Origin: an uncultured Bacilli bacterium
GTDB taxonomy: Bacteria; Bacillota_I; Bacilli_A; RF39; UBA660
Length of the DNA: 64,000 nucleotides
Direction: 5' to 3'
NCBI GenBank assembly: GCA_934085565.1
Contig: CAKOHG010000002.1
Coordinates: 1 to 64,000, forward strand
A program made the translations under genes and the position numbers. Below the pieces are notes generated by a model. It did no database searches. It was not told where the DNA came from and worked only from the letters and a program-made list of their open reading frames with translations. Positions 25,838 through 33,722 of this stretch are shown one piece after another; position 1 is the stretch's first letter; each line of letters starts with the position of its first letter.

Positions 25838-26913
25838 TTTGGACCTTCAATAAAGATTCTAAAATAGGTAAAATATCACCATTTAACACTTTGTCGACAT
25901 TACTTGTCTCATAACCACTTCTTAAATCTTTAATTAATTTATAAGGCTCTAAAACATAGTTTCTGATTTGACTTCCAAAATCAATCGATGAAATCGTTCC
26001 CTTTAAATTATTCTTTTCTTGTTCTAATCTTAATCTTTCTTTTTGATATAGTTTACTTTTTAATATTTTTAAAGCTTGTTCTTTATTTTTTAACTGACTT
26101 CGTTCATTTTGGCAAGTTACCACTGTTTTAGTAGGTAAATGGGTAATACGAACGGCTGAATTTGAGGTATTGACACTTTGTCCTCCCGCACCACTAGAAT
26201 GATAAACATCTATTTTTAAATCACTTTCTTTAATATCAATATCAATATCTTTGTTATATTCAGGAATAACACTCACCGAAGCAAAAGAGGTATGTCTTCG
26301 TCCTCCAGAATCAAAAGGGGAAATACGAACAAGGCGATGAACGCCACTTTCGTTTTTCAAATAACCATAGGCGTAATCTCCTGTTATTTTAATCGTAGCA
26401 CTTTTAAGACCAGCTTCTTCTCCTTTTTGTTCTTCAATAATTTCATAATGAAAATTATTTTTTTCGCAAAACATTTCATACATACGAAGAAGCATAGAAG
26501 CCCAATCACATGATTCTGTCCCACCTGCTCCTGGATGAATTTCTAAGTAACATGGTAAATCATCATATTCTCCACCTAAAAGAGTATCTATCTCAAGTTC
26601 ATTTACTTTTTCTTCCATAGATTCTAAATTGATACTAGAAAGTTCTTCATCCGTCATTAATTCTACAAGTTCTAAAGTATCATTAATTTCTTCCTTAATA
26701 TTTGAAACAAGAGAAACTATTTTTTCTAATCTAGCAATATTTTTATTTATTTCGTTGGCATGAGTAATATCGTTCCAGAAATCTTCTTTCGTTGTTTCTT
26801 CTTTTAAGTTGGCTATTGTTTTTTCCTTTTCTTCTAAGTCAAAGAGACCTCCCAATAGTATCTATTTTATTTTGTAAATTTAATAAATTATCTTTTATTT
26901 CATTTCTGTTCAT
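25827..26913 (-). CDS. prfB: Peptide chain release factor 2, made by programmed +1 frameshift
   Basis: The gene starts at an ATG at 26911-26913 (GAGGAATTG upstream) and reads 24 codons to CTT TGA C at 26838-26844. A +1 shift at CTT continues in the main frame to give about 361 residues, the usual RF2 length. An internal Shine-Dalgarno (GGGAGG) just before the shift site completes the classic autoregulatory signal: scarce RF2 lets ribosomes pause at UGA and shift. GGQ (peptidyl-tRNA hydrolysis) and SPF (UGA/UAA recognition) motifs are present. RF2 shows that UGA is a stop in this organism. Confidence 0.97.
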
Positions 26914-26984
26914 ATCAATTCCTCTTTCTAAATTATCATAATTATAACACAAGATAAGTTTTTTATTATTCTTTTATTACAGCA

Positions 26985-27007
26985 AAAAACTAGACTCCAT
27001 GTCTAGT
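26985..27007 (-). terminator. Rho-independent terminator of the 27007-28113 gene
   Basis: CTAGAC and GTCTAG form the stem directly at the stop codon, followed by six T on the minus strand. Confidence 0.8.
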
Positions 27008-28113
27008 TAGTCATAAATGAGTTCATTATTTTGATTAATAATAAAATGTTTACCGTTGTAATATCCTTCATTTCCAGAACAATTATACCCTTTAGAATGT
27101 AAGTAATAAATAAAGTCTATAGGAGTTTCATTATGCCAATCAATATTTAATATTTCTGTACCACCACAAGCAACTGTGTTAAGAGTTATTTTGACACTAT
27201 AAGCTATATCTGACATACCATAAGAATTTTTTATGACATCTCCACCATAGCCACCAGACCATTTATCTAAAAGATTATAAGCTTCTTCTTCTGTATTAAA
27301 GTCCCAAGTTAAGCCTTTTTCTTTTAATTGTTGTCTTAAAATTTCATTATCTTTTTCTTTTTGAGACACTTCATTTTCTTTACTTGTACTACTATTATTA
27401 ACTTCTTCACTATTTTTTTGCCATACGGCTTTTAAAGTGATATTACCATTAACTTTACTGTTCCAGTCATAAGTTTCACCATTTAATTGCCATTCCAAAA
27501 AGTTATAACCTTCTTTAGTTGGATTAGACGGCTTAATAACCCTTTCATTTTCTAAAATAATTTGAGATTCTACTTTAGAGCCACCATCACTATCAAAAGT
27601 CACCGTGTATTTTTTCTCATAGGTCTGCATAAGTTCTTCTTCGTTTATATCAATTTGATAAGTAATACTAAAATCTGTCTCATTATCATTCGGTAATTTA
27701 CTACTTATAATATCCTTATTATTAGGCCAGTTTGTTGTAATATCAACATTAGCGGTAGAAATATTTTTTTCTTTAGCAATAGAAATCAAAGAAGAAATAA
27801 GTTCTTCTAAGCTCTTATTTTTATAATCTAAATCTTTGTACAAAGACTTGGCATCTTCATTTAATAAAGAAATATCTGTCACATTAGACGTAAAATCGTG
27901 ACAATTAAACTTATCTTCACAATTATCTGTGATATTAAATGTTACTTTCACAAAAGGATTAATTTTTATATATGCAACATAACTTGTTTCATTATTTATT
28001 GGGTTTTGTTCTTCTTTTTGATTTGTAAAACAAAAAAGACAAACTAAAATAATAATTAATACAAGTATGCCTGCTAAAATAAAGGCTTTTTTACTTTTCA
28101 AAAATTCTTTCAT
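27007..28113 (-). CDS. Membrane-anchored surface protein with a Listeria-Bacteroides (InlB B-type) repeat
   Basis: 368 residues. A basic start and membrane helix (residues 8-30) place the rest outside. Residues about 170-235 (YTVTFDSDGGSKVESQIILE, KEGYNFLEWQ, ITLKAVWQ) are one Listeria-Bacteroides repeat, a small beta-grasp found in surface proteins. A charged linker and a C-terminal domain with two cysteines follow. The start at 28113 has TGGAGT upstream. It is monocistronic. Function is not known. Confidence 0.72.
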   Translation of the reverse strand: MKEFLKSKKAFILAGILVLIIILVCLFCFTNQKEEQNPINNETSYVAYIKINPFVKVTFNITDNCEDKFNCHDFTSNVTDISLLNEDAKSLYKDLDYKNKSLEELISSLISIAKEKNISTANVDITTNWPNNKDIISSKLPNDNETDFSITYQIDINEEELMQTYEKKYTVTFDSDGGSKVESQIILENERVIKPSNPTKEGYNFLEWQLNGETYDWNSKVNGNITLKAVWQKNSEEVNNSSTSKENEVSQKEKDNEILRQQLKEKGLTWDFNTEEEAYNLLDKWSGGYGGDVIKNSYGMSDIAYSVKITLNTVACGGTEILNIDWHNETPIDFIYYLHSKGYNCSGNEGYYNGKHFIINQNNELIYD

Positions 28114-28311
28114 AATGACTCCATTTCTACACAATAATATTTTTCATTTATAACTTATTCCTACTTTACAAAAAAATTATACAAAATATCCAAAATATAC
28201 GTCAAGCTAATCTTCAATTTAAATAACTATGAGTTTTCTTTTCTTTAAAGAAAACTAGTTGAATTTTGACTTTTAAATGTGCTATCATTAATTCAAGAAT
28301 GGAGAATGACT
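28114..28311. other. Divergent promoter region
   Basis: About 200 AT-rich bases between two divergent genes. An inverted repeat near 28232-28260 (GTTTTCTTTTC ... GAAAACTAG) precedes the AAA_14 gene. No short ORF with a ribosome binding site was seen. Confidence 0.3.
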
Positions 28312-29505
28312 ATGCTTCCAAGAGAAATATATTTAAATCAAATTCGGCCTTTTTATCATTTTGCCGATATTAAAATGCTACAAGGTTTAAAAAGGTGTGG
28401 TAAATCAACTTTACTAAAACTTATCAAAGAGGAACTACTATGTCAAAATATTGACAAAGATCATCTTATTTACATTGATACTGAGAAAGTTAGTGCTAAT
28501 TTTGACTTAAAAGATGAAATTTTAAAATATATCAAAAATGAACAGACTTATTATCTTTTTATAGATGAGGTTCAAAATATTCAAAATAGTATTGATATTT
28601 TAAAATACTTTTTGAAAACAACAACAATATCCATTTTTGTAACAACTTCTGTTAAAAATGAATTTACGGATACTTTCCTCTCTACCTTACAACCGTATAT
28701 TCACTTTTTTACAATCGAAGCAATTTCATTTGGTGAAATTATTAATCTAAAAAAAGTGACAAATAAACAGCTTATTGAACAAGAATTTAACACCTATCTT
28801 TTATGGGGAGGATTACCACATAAATTTAAACTTCAAAATAAAGAAGAAACCGAAATTTATTTAAAAGATACTTTTGAAGCAATTATTTTTGAAGAAATTA
28901 TTAAGAAAAATTCTATCAAGGACATTAATTTGCTTCTAACTGTTCTCGATTATTTAATCGCTAGTACCAGTCAAATGTTTTCGGCAACGGAAATTATAAA
29001 TTTCTTTAAGGAAAAGAATATTGCTATTTCTTCTAAAACTATTTATGAATGTTTAAACTATGCGGAAGAAACTTTATTTCTTACAAAAGTACCTACTTAC
29101 GACATTGAAAGAAATAAAATTTTACAAAGAAGAAATCGTTACTATTTAAGTGATCTAGGCCTTAATAGTATTTTTAATAAACAAAAAAAGACCAACTATG
29201 TAGCCCTTTTAAAAAACATTGTTTACAATGAACTTATTACACATGGTTTTTCAATTACAACAGGTATGATTCAAAATGAAATTATTGATTTTGTGGCAAC
29301 CAGAAATGATGAAAAAGTTTATATTCAAGTTGATTTCTTACTTTCACAAGCAGAGAATTCTCAAAAGAAAATAAACATTTTAAAAGAAATTCCTGATAAC
29401 TATCCTAAATATATTCTATCTATGGATCGAAATAATTATTCAACAGACGATATTATTCATGAAAATATTATTTATTGGTTACTAGATGAAAAAGACAATC
29501 TATAA
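28312..29505 (+). CDS. AAA_14 / DUF4143 family ATP-binding protein
   Basis: 397 residues. The P-loop LQGLKRCGKSTLLKLI (about 20-35), Walker B YYLFIDEVQNI (about 78-88) and the C-terminal DUF4143 nuclease-like part (YLSDLGLNSIF, then NIVYNELITHGF, then EIIDFVATRNDEKVYIQVDF) are in the standard order. This family is large in anaerobes; its cellular role is unknown. The ATG at 28312 follows GGAG. It lies on the opposite strand beside DGR2. Confidence 0.85.
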   Translation: MLPREIYLNQIRPFYHFADIKMLQGLKRCGKSTLLKLIKEELLCQNIDKDHLIYIDTEKVSANFDLKDEILKYIKNEQTYYLFIDEVQNIQNSIDILKYFLKTTTISIFVTTSVKNEFTDTFLSTLQPYIHFFTIEAISFGEIINLKKVTNKQLIEQEFNTYLLWGGLPHKFKLQNKEETEIYLKDTFEAIIFEEIIKKNSIKDINLLLTVLDYLIASTSQMFSATEIINFFKEKNIAISSKTIYECLNYAEETLFLTKVPTYDIERNKILQRRNRYYLSDLGLNSIFNKQKKTNYVALLKNIVYNELITHGFSITTGMIQNEIIDFVATRNDEKVYIQVDFLLSQAENSQKKINILKEIPDNYPKYILSMDRNNYSTDDIIHENIIYWLLDEKDNL

Positions 29506-29510
29506 TTTAT

Positions 29511-29537
29511 ACAACTTTATTGCAAAGTTGTTTTTTG
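29511..29537 (+). terminator. Rho-independent terminator after the AAA_14 gene
   Basis: ACAACTT and AAGTTGT pair around a short loop, followed by six T. It also separates the convergent DGR2 RT gene. Confidence 0.8.
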
Positions 29538-29539
29538 CT

Positions 29540-30658
29540 TTAATCATTATCTTCCCAATTATGTTTTTTTAAAAAATAACCACAATCAGCATTTTTAAAA
29601 TAACCATTATAACTTGCTTTTGCACACCTTTTATATTCTTTATCAATATTTTTATTTTTGTGAATACGATTCATTTTTCGAACAATTCTTCTTTTTGTTT
29701 GAGAATTTAGTAAAACTATCAATTTTTTATTTTTTAATTTAAAACGGTAACCTATAAAATTAAATCCTTCTTTCATAGAAATAATTGACGTTTTATCATT
29801 TAACTCTAATTTTAAGTTCTGAAGTTCTTCTGTGATTTTATCTAAACAGTATTTTAGGTATTCCTTATCTTGGTGGATTAAAATAAAATCATCCATATAT
29901 CTTATATAATATTTTATGTGTAATTTTTCTTTAATAAAGTGATCTAATCCATTAAGATAAAAAATCGCAAAAATTTGGCTCGTCATATTACCAATAGGTA
30001 TTCCCTTACCTTTTTTATAAAAAGGAATACGGTCCAACTCAGCAAATTTACTTTCTAAATTCGTAATGTTTTTTCTTAGTAAGTTGTTTTTTTCATTATC
30101 GATAAGTTTTTGTATCTTTTCGTTCGTAATTTCTTCATTCGTGGCATTTAAAATAGATCTAATAATATTTATAACATCAGGATCATCAATTATTTTATTT
30201 AGATTATTAAGTAAAATTTCATGATCAATATTATAAAAGTATTTTTTAATATCACACTTTAAAATATAAAAATTATCATATTTTAATTTAATACTATTTA
30301 TATACTTTCTAGTGTAATATAATCCTAATTTCAATCCTTTATCTTTTCTAGTTGCCACATTCATAGGAATTAAACGTGGCTCAATCATCGGCAATAATAT
30401 TTCATTACTAAGAAGATGATTAACAATTTTATCAGATATTATTTCACTCATAATAATACGATACTTAGGTTCTTTAATTAAAAAAACATTATAATGACTA
30501 TGCTTATATTTCTTTTCAACTAAAACGTCATAAATTTGTTTGATATTTATCATATAAAAAGTTTCAAAATTAAAGATTTTTTGACGATGTTTAGTACTTA
30601 AACGAACTTGATGATAATTTTCTTCTATTTTCTCTATGTTGCATAATTTGTTATACAT
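29540..30658 (-). CDS. DGR2 reverse transcriptase
   Basis: 372 residues. Motifs as in DGR1: DIKKYFYNID (136-145), IGNMTSQ (222-228), YMDD (254-257), FIGYRF (about 303-308). The start at 30658 aligns with the DGR1 start (MYNKLCNIEKIEENY versus MLYDKIVDIEKIEKVY) and overlaps the avd stop by eight bases. An upstream GTG at 30682 is less likely. There is no maturase, RNase H or integrase domain. The close similarity to the first RT and the shared RNA domain of both templates suggest that the two systems arose by duplication. Confidence 0.96.
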   Translation of the reverse strand: MYNKLCNIEKIEENYHQVRLSTKHRQKIFNFETFYMINIKQIYDVLVEKKYKHSHYNVFLIKEPKYRIIMSEIISDKIVNHLLSNEILLPMIEPRLIPMNVATRKDKGLKLGLYYTRKYINSIKLKYDNFYILKCDIKKYFYNIDHEILLNNLNKIIDDPDVINIIRSILNATNEEITNEKIQKLIDNEKNNLLRKNITNLESKFAELDRIPFYKKGKGIPIGNMTSQIFAIFYLNGLDHFIKEKLHIKYYIRYMDDFILIHQDKEYLKYCLDKITEELQNLKLELNDKTSIISMKEGFNFIGYRFKLKNKKLIVLLNSQTKRRIVRKMNRIHKNKNIDKEYKRCAKASYNGYFKNADCGYFLKKHNWEDND

Positions 30659-30998
30659 CTTTTTCACTCCTAATAAGACCATACGCTACTTTTCGGCAAT
30701 TCACCATAATTTTAGTTAAACTGTTAGCCTGATTTTTACTTATAAATTTACTATGAAAGCTTTCCCTAACAAAAAAATCGTACATGGATAATTTAATTAA
30801 ATAATCTTTTAAATACTTATCTTTAATTCTTTGACTTTGTTGAATGTTGTAGCCAAAGACACATTCTAATAAATCATAACCCGTTTGTTTAATGTTTTGA
30901 GTTAAGACGATTTGTTTTTTTGGAAAATTAGGTAACCATAAGTTCATATAATTAATTAAGTTTTCGGTGTAAGAAAGCAATTTAAATTTTATTTCCAT
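30651..30998 (-). CDS. avd: DGR2 accessory variability protein Avd
   Basis: 115 residues, all helical and basic (KFKLLSYTENLINYMNLWLP, RIKDKYLKDYLIKLSMYDFF, CRKVAYGLIRSEKDV). It matches the DGR1 Avd in length and in the RIKDKYxKD and RKxAYGLIR blocks. The ATG at 30998 follows AAGGAAAA. It lies between the template array and the RT. Confidence 0.9.
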   Translation of the reverse strand: MEIKFKLLSYTENLINYMNLWLPNFPKKQIVLTQNIKQTGYDLLECVFGYNIQQSQRIKDKYLKDYLIKLSMYDFFVRESFHSKFISKNQANSLTKIMVNCRKVAYGLIRSEKDV

Positions 30999-31017
30999 AT
31001 TATTTTTCCTTTCAAAA

Positions 31018-31067
31018 AAAGTACAGTGATTAGCTATGAAGGTCACTCCACAGCATCTGTACTATTT
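31018..31067 (-). terminator. Terminator or attenuator between the template array and avd2
   Basis: On the minus strand AGTACAG and CTGTACT pair around about 30 bases and are followed by seven T. An alternative inner pairing (AGTGA with TCACT) overlaps the outer stem, so the two cannot coexist. The element could end most template RNAs and let only some polymerases through to avd and RT. Confidence 0.55.
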
Positions 31068-31071
31068 ATTT

Positions 31072-31197
31072 GAGTTTATACTCTGGAATTATTTTGTTTC
31101 CAATCTTTCGATTGCTATTTCTAGCTACTTCTTCTCGTTAATAGTCGTAACCATTAACTCTCAGTGCATTAGCATTAACTAATCGTAGTAGGAAGCT
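31072..31197 (-). ncRNA. Template-RNA 3' domain of cassette 1 (model for all eight)
   Basis: Hairpins in RNA order: P1 ATTAGY-TAAT-RCTAAT; P2 GTTAATGGY-TACG-RCTATTAAC; P3 GCTA-GAAA-TAGC; P4 CAATC-GAAA-GATTG; P5 GAGY-NNAA-RCTC. Across the eight copies P1 shows T-A, T-G and C-G at the same pair, P2 closes with T-A or C-G on a UACG-type loop, P3 is ATGA/TCAT in cassette 6, and P5 alternates T-A with C-G. Length is exactly 126 nt in all copies (other copies start at 31404, 31738, 32070, 32406, 32740, 33074, 33409). It is the likely RT-Avd binding and priming domain. Confidence 0.88.
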
Positions 31198-31308
31198 CGC
31201 GCGAACACCATTGCCATTCGTAACCCAGTTGTTACCGCCATAGCCTGTACTGTTCAAATTGAAATCATTCGCCGCCGTGTTCGTGACATTGAAAATGCTC
31301 GGAGACAA
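31198..31308 (-). other. DGR2 template cassette TR1 (37 codons)
   Basis: In the target frame it reads LSPSIFNVTNTAANDF, NLNSTGYGGNNWVTNG, NGVRA. Open throughout and rich in AAC/AAT. It shares the VTNTAANDF block with TR2. The sequence does not match the present VR. Confidence 0.9.
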
Positions 31309-31529
31309 GGGGACCACTCATAAATAATCCCAATTATTATAAATAAAATTAATACAGTAGTAAATAGAATAATTCATTATTTTATTATCTGTATTATTTA
31401 TTTGAGCTTTTGCTCTGGAATTATTTTGTTTCCAATCTTTCGATTGCTATTTCTAGCTACTTCTTCTCATTAATAGCCGTAGCCACTAACTCTCAGTACA
31501 TTAGCATTAACTAATCGTAGTAGGAAGCT

Positions 31530-31640
31530 CGCGCGAACACCATTGCCGTTTGTAACCCAGTTGTTATTGACATAGCCTGCGCTGCTCAAAACGAAATCAT
31601 TCGCCGCCGTGTTCGTAACATTGAAATTCCTCGGAGACAA
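31530..31640 (-). other. DGR2 template cassette TR2 (37 codons)
   Basis: Reads LSPRNFNVTNTAANDF, VLSSAGYVNNNWVTNG, NGVRA. The fourth codon is AGG (R) where most cassettes have AGC. It is closest to TR1 and TR3. Confidence 0.9.
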
Positions 31641-31863
31641 TGAAGAGCACCTATAAATAATCCCAAATTATTATAAAAAAATTTAATACAGTAGTAAATA
31701 AAGTAAATCACTACTTTATTATCCGTATTATTTATTTGAGCTTTTGCTCTGGAATTATTTTGTTTCCAATCTTTCGATTACTATTTCTAGCTACTTCTTC
31801 TCGTTAATAGTCGTAACCATTAACTCTCAGTGCATTAGCATTAGCTAATCGTAGTAGGAAGCT

Positions 31864-31974
31864 CGCGCGAACACCATTGCCGTTTGTAATCCAGTTGCTA
31901 TTGCCATAACCGCCGTTACTCAAAGCAAAATCATTCGCCATCGTATTCGTGACACTGAAATTGCTCGGAGACAA
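31864..31974 (-). other. DGR2 template cassette TR3 (37 codons)
   Basis: Reads LSPSNFSVTNTMANDF, ALSNGGYGNSNWITNG, NGVRA. It differs from TR1 and TR2 at several codons, some at non-adenine positions, and stays in frame. Confidence 0.9.
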
Positions 31975-32195
31975 TAAAGAGCACACGTAAATAATCCCAA
32001 TTAAACAAAAAAATTTAATACAGTTACAAATAAAGTAAATCATTACCTTATTATCTGTATTATTTATTCGAGTTTACACTCCGGGATTATTTTGTTTCCA
32101 ATCTTTCGATTGCTATTTCTAGCTACTTCTTCTCATTAATAGTCGTAACCATTAACTCTCGGTGCATTAGCATTAGCTAATCGTAGTAGGAAGCT

Positions 32196-32309
32196 CGCGC
32201 GAACACCATTGGTGTTAGTGACATTATTGTTACCATTAGGATAGCCTTCGCTGTTCAAGACAAATTCACGCGCCGCCGTATTCGTGACATTGAAATAACT
32301 CGGAGACAA
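32196..32309 (-). other. DGR2 template cassette TR4 (38 codons)
   Basis: Reads LSPSYFNVTNTAAREF, VLNSEGYPNGNNNVTNTN, GVRA. One codon longer than TR1-3 in the middle loop. Confidence 0.9.
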
Positions 32310-32531
32310 AAGGCACATTTATAAATAATCCCAGATTATTATAAAAAAAATTAATACAGTAGTAAACAAAATAAATCATTATTTTATTATCTGTATTATT
32401 TATTTGAGTTTATACTCTGGAATTATTTTGTTTCCAATCTTTCGATTGCTATTTCTAGCTACTTCTTCTCGTTAATAGCCGTAGCCATTAACTCTCAGTA
32501 CATTAGCATTAACTAATCGTAGTAGGAAGCT

Positions 32532-32642
32532 CGCGCGAACACCATTGCCATTCCACACACTAGTGTTAGTAATATAACCTGCACTGTTCAAGTAGAAATC
32601 GTTCGCCGCCAACGCAGCCGTATTGAAATATCTCGGAGACAA
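32532..32642 (-). other. DGR2 template cassette TR5 (37 codons)
   Basis: Reads LSPRYFNTAALAANDF, YLNSAGYITNTSVWNG, NGVRA. It has the NTAALAAN type front and an SVWNG end shared with TR8, so it looks like a mosaic. Confidence 0.9.
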
Positions 32643-32865
32643 TGAGGAGCGTTTTTAAATAATCCCACTCATTATAAAAAAAATTTAATACAGTTACAAA
32701 TAAAATAAGTCATTACTTTATTATCTGTATTATTTATTTGAGTTTACACTCTGGGATTATTTTGTTTCCAATCTTTCGATTATGATTTCTCATTACTTCT
32801 TCTCATTAATAGCCGTAGCCATTAACTCTCAGTGCATTAGTATTAACTAATCGTAGTAGGAAGCT

Positions 32866-32979
32866 CGCGCGAACACCATTACTATTCGTAACCCATTGGT
32901 TACCGTTTAGATAGCCTTCACTATGCAATTCAAAACCATTCGCCGCCAGCGCACCTGTATTGAAATAGCTCGGAGACAA
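32866..32979 (-). other. DGR2 template cassette TR6, source of the present VR
   Basis: Reads LSPSYFNTGALAANGF, ELHSEGYLNGNQWVTNSN, GVRA. It aligns without gaps to the VR at 33804-33917 (offset 938) with 11 differences, all at template adenines (11 of 28 adenines changed, none of 86 other bases). No other cassette matches so well. Its P3 hairpin is the ATGA/TCAT form, like DGR1. Confidence 0.96.
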
Positions 32980-33199
32980 GAGGTGCATTTATAAATAATC
33001 CCAATTAAGGCAAAAAAATTAATACAGTGGTAAATAAAATAAATCATTATTTTATTATCTGTATTATTTATTTGAGTTTATACTCTGGAATTATTTTGTT
33101 TCCAATCTTTCGATTGCTATTTCTAGCTACTTCTTCTCATTAATAGTCATAACCATTAACTCTCAGTACATTAGCATTAACTAACCGTAGTAGGAAGCT

Positions 33200-33313
33200 C
33201 GCGCGAACACCATTGCTTGCTGTTACATTGTTATAACCGTTAGGATAACCTAGACTATTCAAGTAAAATCCATTCGCCGCCAGTGCCCCCGTATCGAAAT
33301 TGCTCGGAGACAA
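33200..33313 (-). other. DGR2 template cassette TR7 (38 codons)
   Basis: Reads LSPSNFDTGALAANGF, YLNSLGYPNGYNNVTASN, GVRA. Its P2 loop is TATG instead of TACG. Confidence 0.9.
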
Positions 33314-33534
33314 TGAACTATTTAAAAATAACCCCGTCTAACATTATACTATAAAAACACAGTTATATGTAAAATAGTTCACTAAATTACCATCTATGTT
33401 ATTTATTTGAGCTTTTGCTCTGGAGCTATCTTGTTTCCAATCTTTCGATTGCTATTTCTAGCTACTTCTTCTCATTAATAGTCATAACCATTAACCCTCA
33501 GTGCATTAGCATTAACTAATCGTAGTAGGAAGCT

Positions 33535-33648
33535 CGCGCGAACACCATTACCGTTCCACACACTATTGTTGCCGTTAGGATAACCGTCAGCATTGAGGAT
33601 GAACTCATTCGCCGCCAACGCTCCTGTATTGAAATAGCTCGGAGACAA
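33535..33648 (-). other. DGR2 template cassette TR8 (38 codons), nearest the target
   Basis: Reads LSPSYFNTGALAANEF, ILNADGYPNGNNSVWNGN, GVRA. It is the first cassette after the target gene and has no AT-rich leader of its own, being preceded by the post-target hairpin. Confidence 0.9.
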
Positions 33649-33679
33649 TCCGCGCTATAAGAGATAGCCCCGCGAGCGA

Positions 33680-33707
33680 GTTTCAAAATGAAGAGTCATT
33701 TTGAAAC
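33680..33707 (-). other. Hairpin downstream of the DGR2 target gene
   Basis: GTTTCAAAATGA and TCATTTTGAAAC form a perfect 12-bp stem with the four-base loop CTCT. It lies 15 bases after the target stop and 97 bases past the VR 3' boundary. CTCGCTCGCGGGG follows, not a T run. The DGR1 target has the like at 8944-8971, also followed by GCGGGG. A cruciform that marks the VR for homing is the inference. Confidence 0.65.
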
Positions 33708-33722
33708 CAACTACTCTCGCTT

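Larger units (their letters stand above)
31072..33648 (-). repeat. DGR2 array of eight tandem template cassettes
   Basis: Eight units with a period of 332-336 bp. In RNA direction each has a leader (about 95 nt, AT-rich), a TR of 111 or 114 bp beginning TTGTCTCCGAG and ending GGTGTTCGCGCG, and a conserved 126-nt structured domain. TR starts on the plus strand are at 31198, 31530, 31864, 32196, 32532, 32866, 33200 and 33535. TR interiors differ strongly; their ends and the 126-nt domain are nearly constant. The array lies between the target gene and avd on the same strand. Short ORFs seen inside are the TR read in frame, not separate genes. Confidence 0.95.

Noticed and set aside
25827..26855. 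prfB as a truncated pseudogene or GTG-started short gene
   Set aside because: The upstream 24 codons, internal Shine-Dalgarno and CTT TGA C make a standard programmed frameshift.
31804..32988. Three or more short minus-strand ORFs of 60-79 residues that look like a repeated gene family
   Set aside because: They are the template cassettes read in the target frame and into the structured RNA. They lack ribosome binding sites and their similarity is explained by the array.
31072..33648. CRISPR-like array
   Set aside because: Repeat period is about 334 bp, the conserved part is 126 nt and the variable part is protein-coding in frame. No cas genes are present.
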